64,000 bases of DNA from Phycisphaerales bacterium (GTDB taxonomy: Bacteria > Planctomycetota > Phycisphaerae > Phycisphaerales > SM1A02). The translations under genes were made by a program, and so were the position numbers. Location: assembly GCA_029268515.1 (NCBI GenBank), contig JAQWNP010000006.1, forward strand, positions 1 through 64,000, read 5' to 3'. Under the pieces are notes generated by a model, which ran no database searches, was not told the origin of the DNA, and saw only the letters and a list, made by a program, of their open reading frames with translations. This document shows positions 7,922-17,493 of this stretch, piece by piece (within the stretch, counting starts at the first letter, position 1; every line of letters begins with the position of its first letter).

Positions 7922-9352
7922 TTGAGTCGTTTGCTCTATTCGATATTGTCGCGTTTTTGGTGTCTATCAATACACCTGCTGTTTGCATTCGCTCTATTAA
8001 TTGGCTGCCAGTCATATGAGCGCGTGCCTATCGATCTTGATGCATATGAAGAACGATTCAACGCGAGACTGTTTGATGTTGAACCCATCTCTGAATTCAC
8101 GAAGCAACTCCGTGATTCTGGTTCAGATGTACCAGCACAATTTGATTTGAATGACGGCATCTCCTGTGCGGAAGCTGAAGTGCTCGCCCTTTTCTATAAC
8201 TCCGATCTTCGTATCGCTCGCCTTGAAGCGGGTGTGGCACTGGCAACGCGAGAAACAGCTGGCCTTTGGGAAGACCCGGTTTTCGGTTTTGACGGTGCCA
8301 AAGTGTTTTCTCCCACTTCGATTCTCGAATATGGCTTCATGCTTGGCCTGACCATACCTCTCTCGGGAAGACTCGGCGTCGAAAAAGACCTCGCCAGTGC
8401 CGCATATGAAGCCGAGCTACATACCATTGCTGATCTTGAGTGGCGGACGCGTGCGAATGTGCGTCGCCACTGGTCGATGTGGACAGCATCTCAAGCGCAG
8501 TCTGAATTGCTCATGGAGACCATCGAAGAACTTGAGCGAATTGATGCCATTGCTGATCATCTTGAATCGAGTGGTGAACTAAATCGAGTTCAGCGGCGCC
8601 TTATTCGCATACAAGTTGCAGATATGTATGTACAGGCTAGCGCACTTGATCTGAAAATTGTTGAATCTGAAATAGCACTTCTTCAGTTAATTGGACTTCC
8701 GACTGGAGCATTGGTGTTTATGACGCCGGGTTTTCCTCAAATGACAACACCTGAAGTCGATGATGTCACTGCAAGATTAATTAGTTCTAATACAACACTG
8801 GCGATGTACTTTGCTCGGTATCAAACAGCTGAAAATACACTTCGTCTTGAAATTACAAAGCAGTTCCCAGACATCGTCATTGGGTCTGGGTATGGAACTC
8901 AATTTAACGATCAGCGAGTTATGTTTGGCCTCTCAGTACCACTACCTATACTCAATGCCAATCGCGCCCCCATTGCCAGGGCGCATGCTGAAAGAGAAGT
9001 TGCCCGTGCAGCGGCAGAAGTAACATTCTCAGAGATTACTCGGCAACTGGCTGCCGCCGAATATTCACTGAACATTAAACGCAAGCAAAGAGATCGCTAT
9101 GGGGAAGAAGTTATTCCGCTATTAGCGGCACAAGCTCAGGACATTCAGCGTATTGCTGCACTTGGAGAGTTGGATATATTCGTCTTACTTGAGACAGTCA
9201 ATAGAACATTGCGGACAAAGCAAGAGCTCATCAGATTGCAGGCTGAACAGCTTGATGCTGCGATCACCGTAGTACAGATTCTTGGGCCTAATAATGAGTT
9301 CGATCACAATACGACAGGTCCCCGTACCTTAGCGCCTGGAGACAATCCATGA
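7922..9352 (+). CDS. TolC/CzcC-family outer membrane efflux lipoprotein
   Basis: The 476-residue protein begins with a signal segment ending in a lipobox (LLIGC). It contains two outer-membrane-efflux-type halves rich in long helices, with the family-like LEAGVALATRET and LPILNANRAPIARAHAERE. It would form the outer membrane exit duct of a tripartite metal pump with the next two genes. The start is TTG at 7922, preceded by AAGAGAG; the next in-frame ATG lies far inside. Its stop overlaps the start of the adaptor gene by ATGA, showing translational coupling. Confidence 0.85.
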   Translation: MSRLLYSILSRFWCLSIHLLFAFALLIGCQSYERVPIDLDAYEERFNARLFDVEPISEFTKQLRDSGSDVPAQFDLNDGISCAEAEVLALFYNSDLRIARLEAGVALATRETAGLWEDPVFGFDGAKVFSPTSILEYGFMLGLTIPLSGRLGVEKDLASAAYEAELHTIADLEWRTRANVRRHWSMWTASQAQSELLMETIEELERIDAIADHLESSGELNRVQRRLIRIQVADMYVQASALDLKIVESEIALLQLIGLPTGALVFMTPGFPQMTTPEVDDVTARLISSNTTLAMYFARYQTAENTLRLEITKQFPDIVIGSGYGTQFNDQRVMFGLSVPLPILNANRAPIARAHAEREVARAAAEVTFSEITRQLAAAEYSLNIKRKQRDRYGEEVIPLLAAQAQDIQRIAALGELDIFVLLETVNRTLRTKQELIRLQAEQLDAAITVVQILGPNNEFDHNTTGPRTLAPGDNP

Positions 9353-10803
9353 ATAATCTTCATAGATATGCCAGCACAGTCTTAATATTTTGCATGTTGG
9401 CCCTAACTTTGATCGGATGTGGCACAAAAGATTCTGATCAAGCCCAACAAAATCAGAATGCAAAATCTGACGAGAAGACCGCTTCACCAAGCAATCGAAT
9501 CGCGATACCACCAGCGGTGCGATCTAATCTTGGTATCACATTTGCCAAGGCAGAGCGCCGCCGCATTGAAAATACGCTTCGGGCGCCAGGTAAATTTGAG
9601 TATCTCCCCAACGCAACGAGAGAATACCGAACAATGTTATCGGGGCGTATCGAGCTTCTTGTGACCCAGTTTGAAGCCGTTGAGATTGGTACGCCCTTGT
9701 ATCGTATTGACTCGCCACAATGGCGTGAAATACAACAGACAATTGCAGAAGCAGACTCAGCGGTTGTTCAATCTAAAACAACTCTTGCTACATTTGGCCC
9801 CTTGTTTGCCGCGCACGAACGCCATGAAACGAGTCTGAAGAAAAGTGTTGATCTTTGGCAGACACGGGTCAGTAAGCTTGAGAAGCTACGTGAAGCCGGC
9901 GGCGGCACCATGACTGAACTCACCGCAGCACGCGCTGCGATGGCTACCGCAGAGGCGGAACTCGCTGAGCTTGAAGAAACAGATGCACAGCTTGAGGCTT
10001 CTCAAGCACGGACAAACGGCCAACTTAAAGCAGCTGAAGCACAATTCGAATTTTCAATTGACACCGCTGCATCGCTTCTCGGACAAACAAGAGTGGCTCT
10101 CGTGACACCAACTAGTCAAGAAGCCAATTCACCCCCACTATGGCGCACCATCAAGACCATTGAAGTGCCGTCTCTTACATCAGGTGTTGTGGCATCGATA
10201 GACCTGACGAATGGTGCATGGGCTGATGAACAAACCAAAGTATTGACCGTCGTACAGCCAACACGACTCCGCTTTCATGCATCAGGCCTCCAGACTGATC
10301 TGGGTGTTCTGCAGGATGGCCTCGAGGCTCGCATCGTACCACCAACGCCAACCGCTACCGGAACCTCTGTGCCCTATGACAGCACAATGTCTGGAATTCT
10401 AAGACTCGGACTCACCGGTGATCCGAATGAGCGAACCATCGATTTGTACGTCACACCAGAGCAGTTGGCTCCTTGGGCGCGAGCAGGCGTATCAGCACAA
10501 CTAGAGATTGTGACCGATGCAACGACGGCCCCTGAACTCTCAATACCACTCGCTTCGGTACAACAAGACGGCATGGCACCAGTGATTTTCAGAAGAGATC
10601 CAAATGATCCGAATGTTGCGATTCGAATAGAGGCGGATATTGGAATCGATGATGGACGCTGGGTCACTGTATTAAGTGGACTCAGAGATGGTGATGAAGT
10701 CGTACTTGATGGTGGTTTTCAACTTCTGTTGGCGTCAAGTAGCACCATCCAGCAAGGTGGACACTTCCATGCCGATGGCACCTTCCATGAGGGAGAACAC
10801 TAA
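9349..10803 (+). CDS. RND metal-efflux periplasmic adaptor (CzcB-like)
   Basis: The 484-residue membrane-fusion protein has a lipobox (LIGCGTK), a barrel/lipoyl N-terminal part, a coiled-coil hairpin at about 130-230 (TELTAARAAMATAEAELAELEE), a second beta domain and a C-terminal domain. It joins the inner membrane RND pump to the outer membrane duct. The last 15 residues are His-rich (GGHFHADGTFHEGEH), consistent with metal handing. It overlaps the CzcC-like gene by 4 bases and stops 3 bases before the RND gene, so the three are one operon. Confidence 0.88.
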   Translation: MNNLHRYASTVLIFCMLALTLIGCGTKDSDQAQQNQNAKSDEKTASPSNRIAIPPAVRSNLGITFAKAERRRIENTLRAPGKFEYLPNATREYRTMLSGRIELLVTQFEAVEIGTPLYRIDSPQWREIQQTIAEADSAVVQSKTTLATFGPLFAAHERHETSLKKSVDLWQTRVSKLEKLREAGGGTMTELTAARAAMATAEAELAELEETDAQLEASQARTNGQLKAAEAQFEFSIDTAASLLGQTRVALVTPTSQEANSPPLWRTIKTIEVPSLTSGVVASIDLTNGAWADEQTKVLTVVQPTRLRFHASGLQTDLGVLQDGLEARIVPPTPTATGTSVPYDSTMSGILRLGLTGDPNERTIDLYVTPEQLAPWARAGVSAQLEIVTDATTAPELSIPLASVQQDGMAPVIFRRDPNDPNVAIRIEADIGIDDGRWVTVLSGLRDGDEVVLDGGFQLLLASSSTIQQGGHFHADGTFHEGEH

Positions 10804-10806
10804 CTA

Positions 10807-13800
10807 ATGCTACGGGCACTTATAGCCTTTTCGCTGCGGTACGCTTCACTGATCGTGATCGCGGCGATCTTAATCACGGCTTACGCTGCATGGCGTCTGC
10901 CTCAGATGGCCGTCGATGTTTTTCCTGAACTGAATGCCCCCACGGTCATCATTATGGGAGAGGCTGGCGGCTTAGCTGCAGATGAAGTTGAGCAATACGT
11001 CACCTTTCCAATTGAATCTGCTGTCAATGGAATGAGTGGCGTTCGTCGTGTTCGTAGTGCCAGTGCCACTGGGTTATCAATTGTCTGGGTAGATCTTGAT
11101 TGGGGTGCCAACCTCTACGACGCACGACAACTTGTTTCAGAGCGGCTTGCCACAGTCAGAGAGATGCTTCCGCCGAACATCGAACCCTTCATCATGCCAA
11201 TCACCTCGATTGCAGGCGAGATCATGCTTGTTTCATTGTCTTCACCGACAGGCGAAATAAGCCCACTTCAACTACGTGCATATGCGGAGTTCGATCTGCG
11301 TAACAAAGTTCTGGCAGTACCCGGTGTGGCACAGGTTGTTGCCATTGGTGGTGAACTTCCTGAATATCAAGTCAATGTTGACCAAGAAAGACTTCGCCTA
11401 TACGACCTGACCATCTCAGATGTTGTCCAAGCAGCTGGCGGGGCCCATAGCACGGCGAGTGCCGGATATCTCCCGAATGTCGGCAATATGGAGATTCCGA
11501 TTCGGCAACAAAGTCGCGTGACAAGCGACAGAGATATTGCTGAAACGATTATTAAATATCACGATGGAGCGCCTGTGACCATTGGCCAGGTTGCTGATGT
11601 TCGACTCGGACCTGCGCTTAAGAGAGGCGAAGCATCGGAGTCTGGAGTTCCTGCAGTCATTGTTTCAATACAAAAGTCGCCTGGAACAAATACGCTTGCG
11701 CTCACAAATGAAGTAGATCAATTACTCACACAACTTGAACTCAACCTTCCACAGGGAATGATTCTTAATCGTGAGGTCTTTCGACAATCCAACTTTATTA
11801 ATCGCGCGGTAGGCAATGTCACCGATGTGCTGATCGAAGCTGTCATCGTTGTCGCCATCGTGCTTATTCTCTTTCTGATGAATGTCCGCACAACGCTGAT
11901 CACCTTGACAGCTATTCCTGTTTCATTGGCTGTTGGGCTACTTGTGATGGACAGTCTAGGTATGGGCCTCAATGTCATGGCTTTAGGAGGCCTTGCTATC
12001 GCAATTGGCGTGTTGGTTGATGACGCCATTATCGATGTGGAAAATGTGTTCAGACGGCTCAAACAGAACAGTGCCCTACCAGAGCAAAGCCAGCGCCGAT
12101 TCACACAGGTGATCTTTGATGCAAGTAATGAAATTCGTCCGGCAATGGTCTTTGCCACCATCATTATTGTCATGGTCTTCTTACCACTGCTCTTTCTTCA
12201 AGGGATAGAGGGGCGTTTCTTTCGGCCGCTTGCCCTGACCTATATGGTCTCTATTCTCGCTTCATTATTGGTGGCTCTTACCCTCACACCAGCACTCTGC
12301 AAGATCCTTCTCAAACGTGGACACAATTTCAAACACCATGATGATTCATGGTTGATTCACTTTTTGAAAAAAATCTACACACCCGTCTTGGAATGGGCAC
12401 TTCGCGTACGCATTTGGGTACTCGGTTGTGCTGGCCTTGCGATTGTGGTGAGCCTCTTGCTCGCCAGTACATTTGGATCTTCATTTCTGCCTTCGTTTAA
12501 TGAAGGTACATTTACGGTCTTTCTTTTTTCACCACCGGGCACTTCACTTGTGGAGAGCAATCGCCTTGCAAGCCAAGTAGAAAAGCAACTAGCAAACATT
12601 GAGGGTGTTCAGACTGTGGCTAGGCGAACCGGTCGCGCTGAACGGGATGAGCACGCTGAACCTGTCAGTAGCTCCGAAATCGAAGTGACCTTACTACCAG
12701 ACAGTAGCCAGAAGGCTGTGCGCACCAAAATTGATGAGGTCTTGGCAGCAATTCCTGGCATTACCACGATGGTTGGACAGCCCATCGAACACCGGCTTAG
12801 CCACCTTCTTTCTGGAACACCAGCGGCCATTGCCATCAACATATTCGGTGAAGATTTGAATCTGCTTAGGCGTGTCGCAAAACAAGTCGAAGCTGAGCTA
12901 CGAACAGTACCTGGCGCACGTGAAGTCAATGCAAATCGTGAAGTCATGATCACATCTCTACCAATTCGATACCGACATGCCCAACTTGCTGCTGTAGGAT
13001 TAAGTCCGGCTGATGCTGCTCAACAGGTACAAGAGGCTTTGTATGGCGAAGTTGTAGATAAAGTAAACGAAGGAATCCGACAATATGATCTTGTTGTTCG
13101 ACTTGATCCCTCTCAACGCGAAAACATTGAGCAGGTTCGAAATTTACTACTAAAAGGTCGTGATGGCGCCATCGTTCGTTTACGTGACGTGGCAGACATC
13201 GGACTTGAAAGATCAAGCAATCTCATTACGCGCGAGAATGCCCAACGCAAAGCCGTCGTTTCGCTGAATGTTGCAGCGGACTCCAACCTTGGCGATTTAG
13301 TCGCTGTGGTTAAAACACGCATCGATCCAATCGTACAAAATGCCGGTTTTACTGTGACTTATGGTGGCCAGTTTGAAGCGCAACAATCTGCAACCAAGAC
13401 CATTTTGATTCTCGGATTCATTGTCGCAATTGTGATGCTCATGTTGCTCCAAATTTCAACCGGCTCCATTCGTGCAGCACTGTTAGTCATGCTTAATATG
13501 CCTCTGGCGCTTATTGGAGGCATCATTGCCATCTTGCTGACTGAAGGTGGTGGCGCCTGGTCAAACTTAATGGGGCTGATTGGATTTGGCGGATCCTATG
13601 TCGCACCGGTCATATCAATCGCGAGCATGGTTGGATTTATCACACTCTTTGGAATCTCTGTTCGAAATGGCATTTTGCTGATCAACCACTACAACTACTT
13701 AATGACACGAGAAAATGTTTCTTTCGATGATGCGATCCTGCGTGGTTCAATGGAACGCTTGGTACCGATTCTCATGACCGCCCTTGCATCTGCACTCGCC

Positions 13801-14010
13801 CTTCTTCCTTTAGCATTAGCCGTTGGATTACCTGGCAGCGAATTGCTTGCCCCACTCGCTATTGTCACACTAGGAGGTCTTGTGACATCAACCATATTGA
13901 ACCTTATTGTAGTGCCCGCTGGTTACTCACTTATTTTTTCAGGCTCATCTCTTAATCACAATCCCGATGAGCATACTAATCGCCTTGACAGTCACAGCCC
14001 ATCAATATAG
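10807..14010 (+). CDS. Heavy-metal-efflux RND pump (CzcA/CusA family)
   Basis: At 1067 residues it has the full RND length: twelve membrane helices and two large periplasmic loops. It exports metal ions driven by the proton gradient. The transmembrane-4 motif reads AIAIGVLVDDAIIDVEN, with paired aspartates in the proton relay. It differs from the CzcA form (DFG..DGA) and the CusA form, so the substrate (zinc/cobalt/cadmium or copper/silver) cannot be fixed from it. The helix-12 region (GLVTSTILNLIVVPAGYS) is typical. It follows the adaptor gene by 3 bases. The flanking His-rich proteins favour a divalent soft metal. Confidence 0.9.
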   Translation: MLRALIAFSLRYASLIVIAAILITAYAAWRLPQMAVDVFPELNAPTVIIMGEAGGLAADEVEQYVTFPIESAVNGMSGVRRVRSASATGLSIVWVDLDWGANLYDARQLVSERLATVREMLPPNIEPFIMPITSIAGEIMLVSLSSPTGEISPLQLRAYAEFDLRNKVLAVPGVAQVVAIGGELPEYQVNVDQERLRLYDLTISDVVQAAGGAHSTASAGYLPNVGNMEIPIRQQSRVTSDRDIAETIIKYHDGAPVTIGQVADVRLGPALKRGEASESGVPAVIVSIQKSPGTNTLALTNEVDQLLTQLELNLPQGMILNREVFRQSNFINRAVGNVTDVLIEAVIVVAIVLILFLMNVRTTLITLTAIPVSLAVGLLVMDSLGMGLNVMALGGLAIAIGVLVDDAIIDVENVFRRLKQNSALPEQSQRRFTQVIFDASNEIRPAMVFATIIIVMVFLPLLFLQGIEGRFFRPLALTYMVSILASLLVALTLTPALCKILLKRGHNFKHHDDSWLIHFLKKIYTPVLEWALRVRIWVLGCAGLAIVVSLLLASTFGSSFLPSFNEGTFTVFLFSPPGTSLVESNRLASQVEKQLANIEGVQTVARRTGRAERDEHAEPVSSSEIEVTLLPDSSQKAVRTKIDEVLAAIPGITTMVGQPIEHRLSHLLSGTPAAIAINIFGEDLNLLRRVAKQVEAELRTVPGAREVNANREVMITSLPIRYRHAQLAAVGLSPADAAQQVQEALYGEVVDKVNEGIRQYDLVVRLDPSQRENIEQVRNLLLKGRDGAIVRLRDVADIGLERSSNLITRENAQRKAVVSLNVAADSNLGDLVAVVKTRIDPIVQNAGFTVTYGGQFEAQQSATKTILILGFIVAIVMLMLLQISTGSIRAALLVMLNMPLALIGGIIAILLTEGGGAWSNLMGLIGFGGSYVAPVISIASMVGFITLFGISVRNGILLINHYNYLMTRENVSFDDAILRGSMERLVPILMTALASALALLPLALAVGLPGSELLAPLAIVTLGGLVTSTILNLIVVPAGYSLIFSGSSLNHNPDEHTNRLDSHSPSI

Positions 14011-14098
14011 AACCTTGGTCTGAATACCCTTGCTTGTTTGAGGGTCATTCACCGTCGGGCAAGACAATTCAAATTTGTTTAAGAAGGAACGCCAGATT

Positions 14099-14605
14099 AT
14101 GAACAGTCGCACACCACTCGCCCTTTTTGCCGTATGTGCTTTGTCTTTTGCGATGACGAGCTGTGCCAAGAAGGATTCAAACAGTACACAGGGTCAGGCA
14201 GCGACTTCTGATCACGACCACGCAGATGATCCCGGCCACGACCACGCAGATGATCACGGCCACGACCACGCAGATGATCACAGTCACGACCACGCAGATG
14301 CCATTTCCAAAACAATTGATATTGCGGGGAATCAGCTGGTCATTTCCATAGAAGGAACAGTGACTGCTAATGCAGAACTTCATGTTGAAATTACTGCCGC
14401 GAACGCGGACGAGATAAAAGCTCTTAGGCTTTGGTTTGGGACTCAATCTGGCGAGGACTCACTAAAGACAAAGGCGGACAATGAAGGTGATCATTGGCAT
14501 GCCCACGTTGAGTGCCCCAGCACTATTCCAAACGACAGTTCACTATGGATTGAAATCGAAGATGCAAATGGCACCCGGCTTTCGAAAGCTGTTCCACTTT
14601 CCTGA
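14099..14605 (+). CDS. His/Asp-rich repeat lipoprotein of the efflux island
   Basis: The 168-residue protein has a lipobox (MTSC) followed by four copies of an eight-residue HDHADD.. unit and a beta-rich C-terminal domain of about 100 residues. That domain ends in a segment with a second histidine cluster (HWHAHVECP). The repeat is a plausible zinc or nickel buffer at the membrane. An upstream TTG at 14075 is in frame, but AAGGAA nine bases before the ATG at 14099 and the immediate signal peptide support this start. It lies 88 bases after the pump gene and is probably the last gene of the operon. No named family was recognised for the C-terminal domain. Confidence 0.75.
   Translation: MNSRTPLALFAVCALSFAMTSCAKKDSNSTQGQAATSDHDHADDPGHDHADDHGHDHADDHSHDHADAISKTIDIAGNQLVISIEGTVTANAELHVEITAANADEIKALRLWFGTQSGEDSLKTKADNEGDHWHAHVECPSTIPNDSSLWIEIEDANGTRLSKAVPLS
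14213..14300 (+). repeat. 24-base tandem repeat coding HDHADD units
   Basis: The 16-base core CACGACCACGCAGATG recurs at 14213, 14237, 14261 and 14285, exactly 24 bases apart, with small changes in the linker. Copies stay in frame, so copy-number change would alter the number of histidine units without breaking the lipoprotein. Confidence 0.85.
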
Positions 14606-14685
14606 TCGAGTGATGATTACCAAATAACAGGAATCAAAGTGATCGAACGCCAGCATCGGCAGCTGGGCTATCTATACTCTGAGAT

Positions 14686-15093
14686 ATGAATCCCATAAAT
14701 CTAGTCGCTATCGGTAATGATTCTGGCTCTGCCTTTGGAAAAACCTTTGCAGAATATTCAACTGCATTTAGCGATAGAAATCACATCGCACTCTGCGCCG
14801 CGTTTGCCTCGAACGCCAAAGTCATCATTCGAGATAGGCGGATTGACCAGACTCTTGAACTGACACCCGCTGCATTCTTCGAAAGACTTTACAAAGAAAT
14901 CGAAACAGCATCGTTTCAAATTGAGAATGCCACAGCCCAGTTCAATGACGGCTATCTCTTTGTAGATGGAACTTGGATTGATCAGCAAGGCGCTCCCCTG
15001 CTTCGTGCAGCAGATTTATTTACCGCTTTTTCTGATGGTCAAATTGCTGCACTTGACGTTGTGTGGACAAACGAAAAGATAAATGCCAAGTAG
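14686..15093 (+). CDS. NTF2-like (SnoaL-type) fold protein
   Basis: The 135-residue protein has the size and pattern of the cone-shaped NTF2/SnoaL-like family: an N-terminal helix (FAEYSTAFSDRNHIALCAAFA), then strands ending in a DGxIAALDVVW strand. Members are small enzymes or ligand-binding domains; none can be assigned here. No signal peptide is seen. It lies 80 bases after the efflux island with its own upstream spacing, and 84 bases before the FAD oxidase on the same strand, whose substrate it could in principle share. Confidence 0.6.
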   Translation: MNPINLVAIGNDSGSAFGKTFAEYSTAFSDRNHIALCAAFASNAKVIIRDRRIDQTLELTPAAFFERLYKEIETASFQIENATAQFNDGYLFVDGTWIDQQGAPLLRAADLFTAFSDGQIAALDVVWTNEKINAK

Positions 15094-15177
15094 TATCGTA
15101 ATGGCCTTTCGGTCATTAGCTACAACACTTGCTACGGCCAGAACACTTGTGAACAGATGCTACGGAGTCCTATCTCA

Positions 15178-16929
15178 ATGACAAACAATAAGTACTCACG
15201 ACGGCGTTTTATAAATTCATTAATTGTGATTGGCGGTGGATTACTTGCCGTACCAAAATCGTTTGCCTGGACAATCAGCAACTCTTTAACGAAACGCCAT
15301 TGGCCGCCCAAAGCAGATTGGGATGCACTGAATAAGCGAGTTGGGAACCGACTGATTAGAACGCAACTGCCTTGGATCAACGCAACCAAGAAAATTTTCC
15401 AACTCCTTAAAAATCCCTTTTGGAATGAGGAGCAACCCGGCTCGTTCCAGTCAACCGGCTGGTTCAACGCTTGGACAGCTGTTGCAAGCCCGTATGCAGT
15501 GAAAGCAACGAGTACCAAAGATATTGTAGAAGCTGTTAATTTCGCGCGTGAACATAAGATCAAACTTGTCATCAAAGGTACGGGCCATGACTACCTCGGT
15601 CGCAACTGTGCACCGGATTCACTGCTTGTCTGGACGCATGAGATGCGCGACATCAAAATGCACGAAGCATTTGTCCCAACTGGAGCGCCTCAGGGGACTG
15701 CCCCCGTCTATGCAATGACCGTCGAAGCTGGTACCCGATGGCTCGAAGCCTACCAAGCTGCTACTAAATCAGGTCGATATGTTCAGGGTGGTGGATGCAC
15801 CAGCGTCGGCGCATGCGGAGGTTTCACTTTCGGAAGCGGATTCGGATCGTTCTCAAAAATGTTCGGCACCGGTTCTGGTTCCATCTTAGAGGCCGAAGTG
15901 GTAACAGCTAATGGCCAAGTGCGCGTGGTCAACGAGTACCAGGAGCCAGACTTGTACTTTGCAATTCGTGGTGGAGGTGGAGGCACCTTCGGGATCGTTT
16001 CTCGTGTGACACTATTGTCTCATTCCATTCCAAAGTCATTTGGCTTGATCACGGGTGAGATAAAAGCGTCCTCTGATCGCGCTTATCAAGAACTGATTGA
16101 TGAATTCGTCGCATTTTATCTCAAAGCACTCGACAACCCACACTGGGGCGAATCTGTTCACTTTGATTCAAACAATGTAATGAGCTTCAATCTTGTGTCC
16201 CTGAATAAGACTGCGCAAGAGACGAAGGCAGCGATGGAGATCTTCCTGAGCAAGTTGCGCCAAAGACCGGAAGATTTCACAATTGATCTTAAGTTCATGG
16301 TGACTGACTTTAAGAACATGTGGAATTATGAATATTGGGATAAAGAGCACCCCGACTTTATTGTCCATGATCTACGTCCTGATGCACCAAAGGGTCAATT
16401 CTGGTGGCATGGAAACGGTGGCGAAGTTTCAACGTATTGGACCGCATATCAGTCTTGGTGGATCCCAACCAATGCCCTGCGACATCAGCGAGAACAGATG
16501 GTCCAAGCATTTTTTGATGCGAGCCGTATCACAGGTTTCATTTTTCAGATTAACAAGGGGCTTTCAGGCGAGTCCGCCGAAGCACGAGCTCGAGATCAAC
16601 AGACTGCATTACATCCCCACTGTTTCGATGCAGCGGCTCTTGTTTTATTTGGCAATCAGCAACAGTATAAATATGTTGGCGTCCCTGGCATGGAACCAGA
16701 TGAGGAAGCAGCTGACAAACATAGCAAGGCTATCACAAAGGCAATGTCGCTTATCCGGGAAGTCGCTCCGAATGCAGGTTCATACGCCAATGAAGCCGAC
16801 TTCTTTTTAGAAAATTGGCAGGAGTTAATGTGGGGCACAAACTACCCTCGATTACTTGCTATTAAACGAAAGTATGATCCCGACAACTTCTTTAAGGTCC
16901 ATCATGGTATCGGTAGTGAGGAACTCTAA
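15178..16929 (+). CDS. Tat-exported FAD-linked oxidase, berberine-bridge type
   Basis: The 583-residue protein starts with a Tat signal (SRRRFINS then a hydrophobic stretch), so it folds with cofactor before export to the periplasm. A PCMH-type FAD-binding domain follows: GTGHDYLGRN with His137 and GGGCTSVGACGG with Cys207, the two residues that in plant berberine-bridge enzymes bind FAD covalently. It ends with a berberine-like C-terminal domain (WQELMWGTNYPRLLAIKRKYDPDNFF). Such enzymes oxidise sugars, alcohols or alkaloid-like compounds with O2. The substrate here is unknown. The ATG at 15178 has GGAG about ten bases before it; the ATG at 15157 is the alternative. Confidence 0.85.
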   Translation: MTNNKYSRRRFINSLIVIGGGLLAVPKSFAWTISNSLTKRHWPPKADWDALNKRVGNRLIRTQLPWINATKKIFQLLKNPFWNEEQPGSFQSTGWFNAWTAVASPYAVKATSTKDIVEAVNFAREHKIKLVIKGTGHDYLGRNCAPDSLLVWTHEMRDIKMHEAFVPTGAPQGTAPVYAMTVEAGTRWLEAYQAATKSGRYVQGGGCTSVGACGGFTFGSGFGSFSKMFGTGSGSILEAEVVTANGQVRVVNEYQEPDLYFAIRGGGGGTFGIVSRVTLLSHSIPKSFGLITGEIKASSDRAYQELIDEFVAFYLKALDNPHWGESVHFDSNNVMSFNLVSLNKTAQETKAAMEIFLSKLRQRPEDFTIDLKFMVTDFKNMWNYEYWDKEHPDFIVHDLRPDAPKGQFWWHGNGGEVSTYWTAYQSWWIPTNALRHQREQMVQAFFDASRITGFIFQINKGLSGESAEARARDQQTALHPHCFDAAALVLFGNQQQYKYVGVPGMEPDEEAADKHSKAITKAMSLIREVAPNAGSYANEADFFLENWQELMWGTNYPRLLAIKRKYDPDNFFKVHHGIGSEEL

Positions 16930-16933
16930 ATGA

Positions 16934-17260
16934 CTAAGCACTGACTTCATCACGAGACCCACGAAGGATCCGGTACAGTGGAATGTCCACAATAAACGGC
17001 AGAAATGGGATCACCGCGCCAGCTATACCGAACCACATAAGATTTGTTGGCAGCGGCACAATCGTACGGCCAAACCAAAACATAAGCACCAGCCAAATAA
17101 AGAGAACACCGTGGATCATACCGACTATCGACACCGCTTCAGGTATATCCGCATAGTACTTCATTGGCATGGCCACAAAAAAGAGAACAAGTGTTGAACA
17201 GCCTTCAATGAGTCCAGCAACAATTAGCCAGCGAAGATAGGTACGATTGATTTTTTGCAT
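16934..17260 (-). CDS. DUF3817 membrane protein
   Basis: The 108-residue integral membrane protein has three or four helices and the family pattern MKYYADIPEAVSIVGMIHGVLF in the first half. DUF3817 proteins are small, of unknown function, and sometimes found as C-terminal domains of transporters. It converges with the FAD oxidase, whose stop is 4 bases away on the other strand. The region has no obvious partner gene. Confidence 0.8.
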   Translation of the reverse strand: MQKINRTYLRWLIVAGLIEGCSTLVLFFVAMPMKYYADIPEAVSIVGMIHGVLFIWLVLMFWFGRTIVPLPTNLMWFGIAGAVIPFLPFIVDIPLYRILRGSRDEVSA

Positions 17261-17493
17261 TGGTCGTCAATTATAGCCATTGAAATAGACTGTAAATGAA
17301 GAGAAACATGCTGCCTTGAAACGATTTGGGTTCTTCGTGGCTTAGAACTGGCTCAGTTCTTGGTGGACAGCAGATCTTCATGCGGGCATAACCTAAAAAA
17401 TCCATATCTTTGCGGCCATAAAATACTGAATGCAGGCAACTAGTTACACTATTATTTCTGATTCGAAGACCAGCATACTCGGAGTTCGATGCA

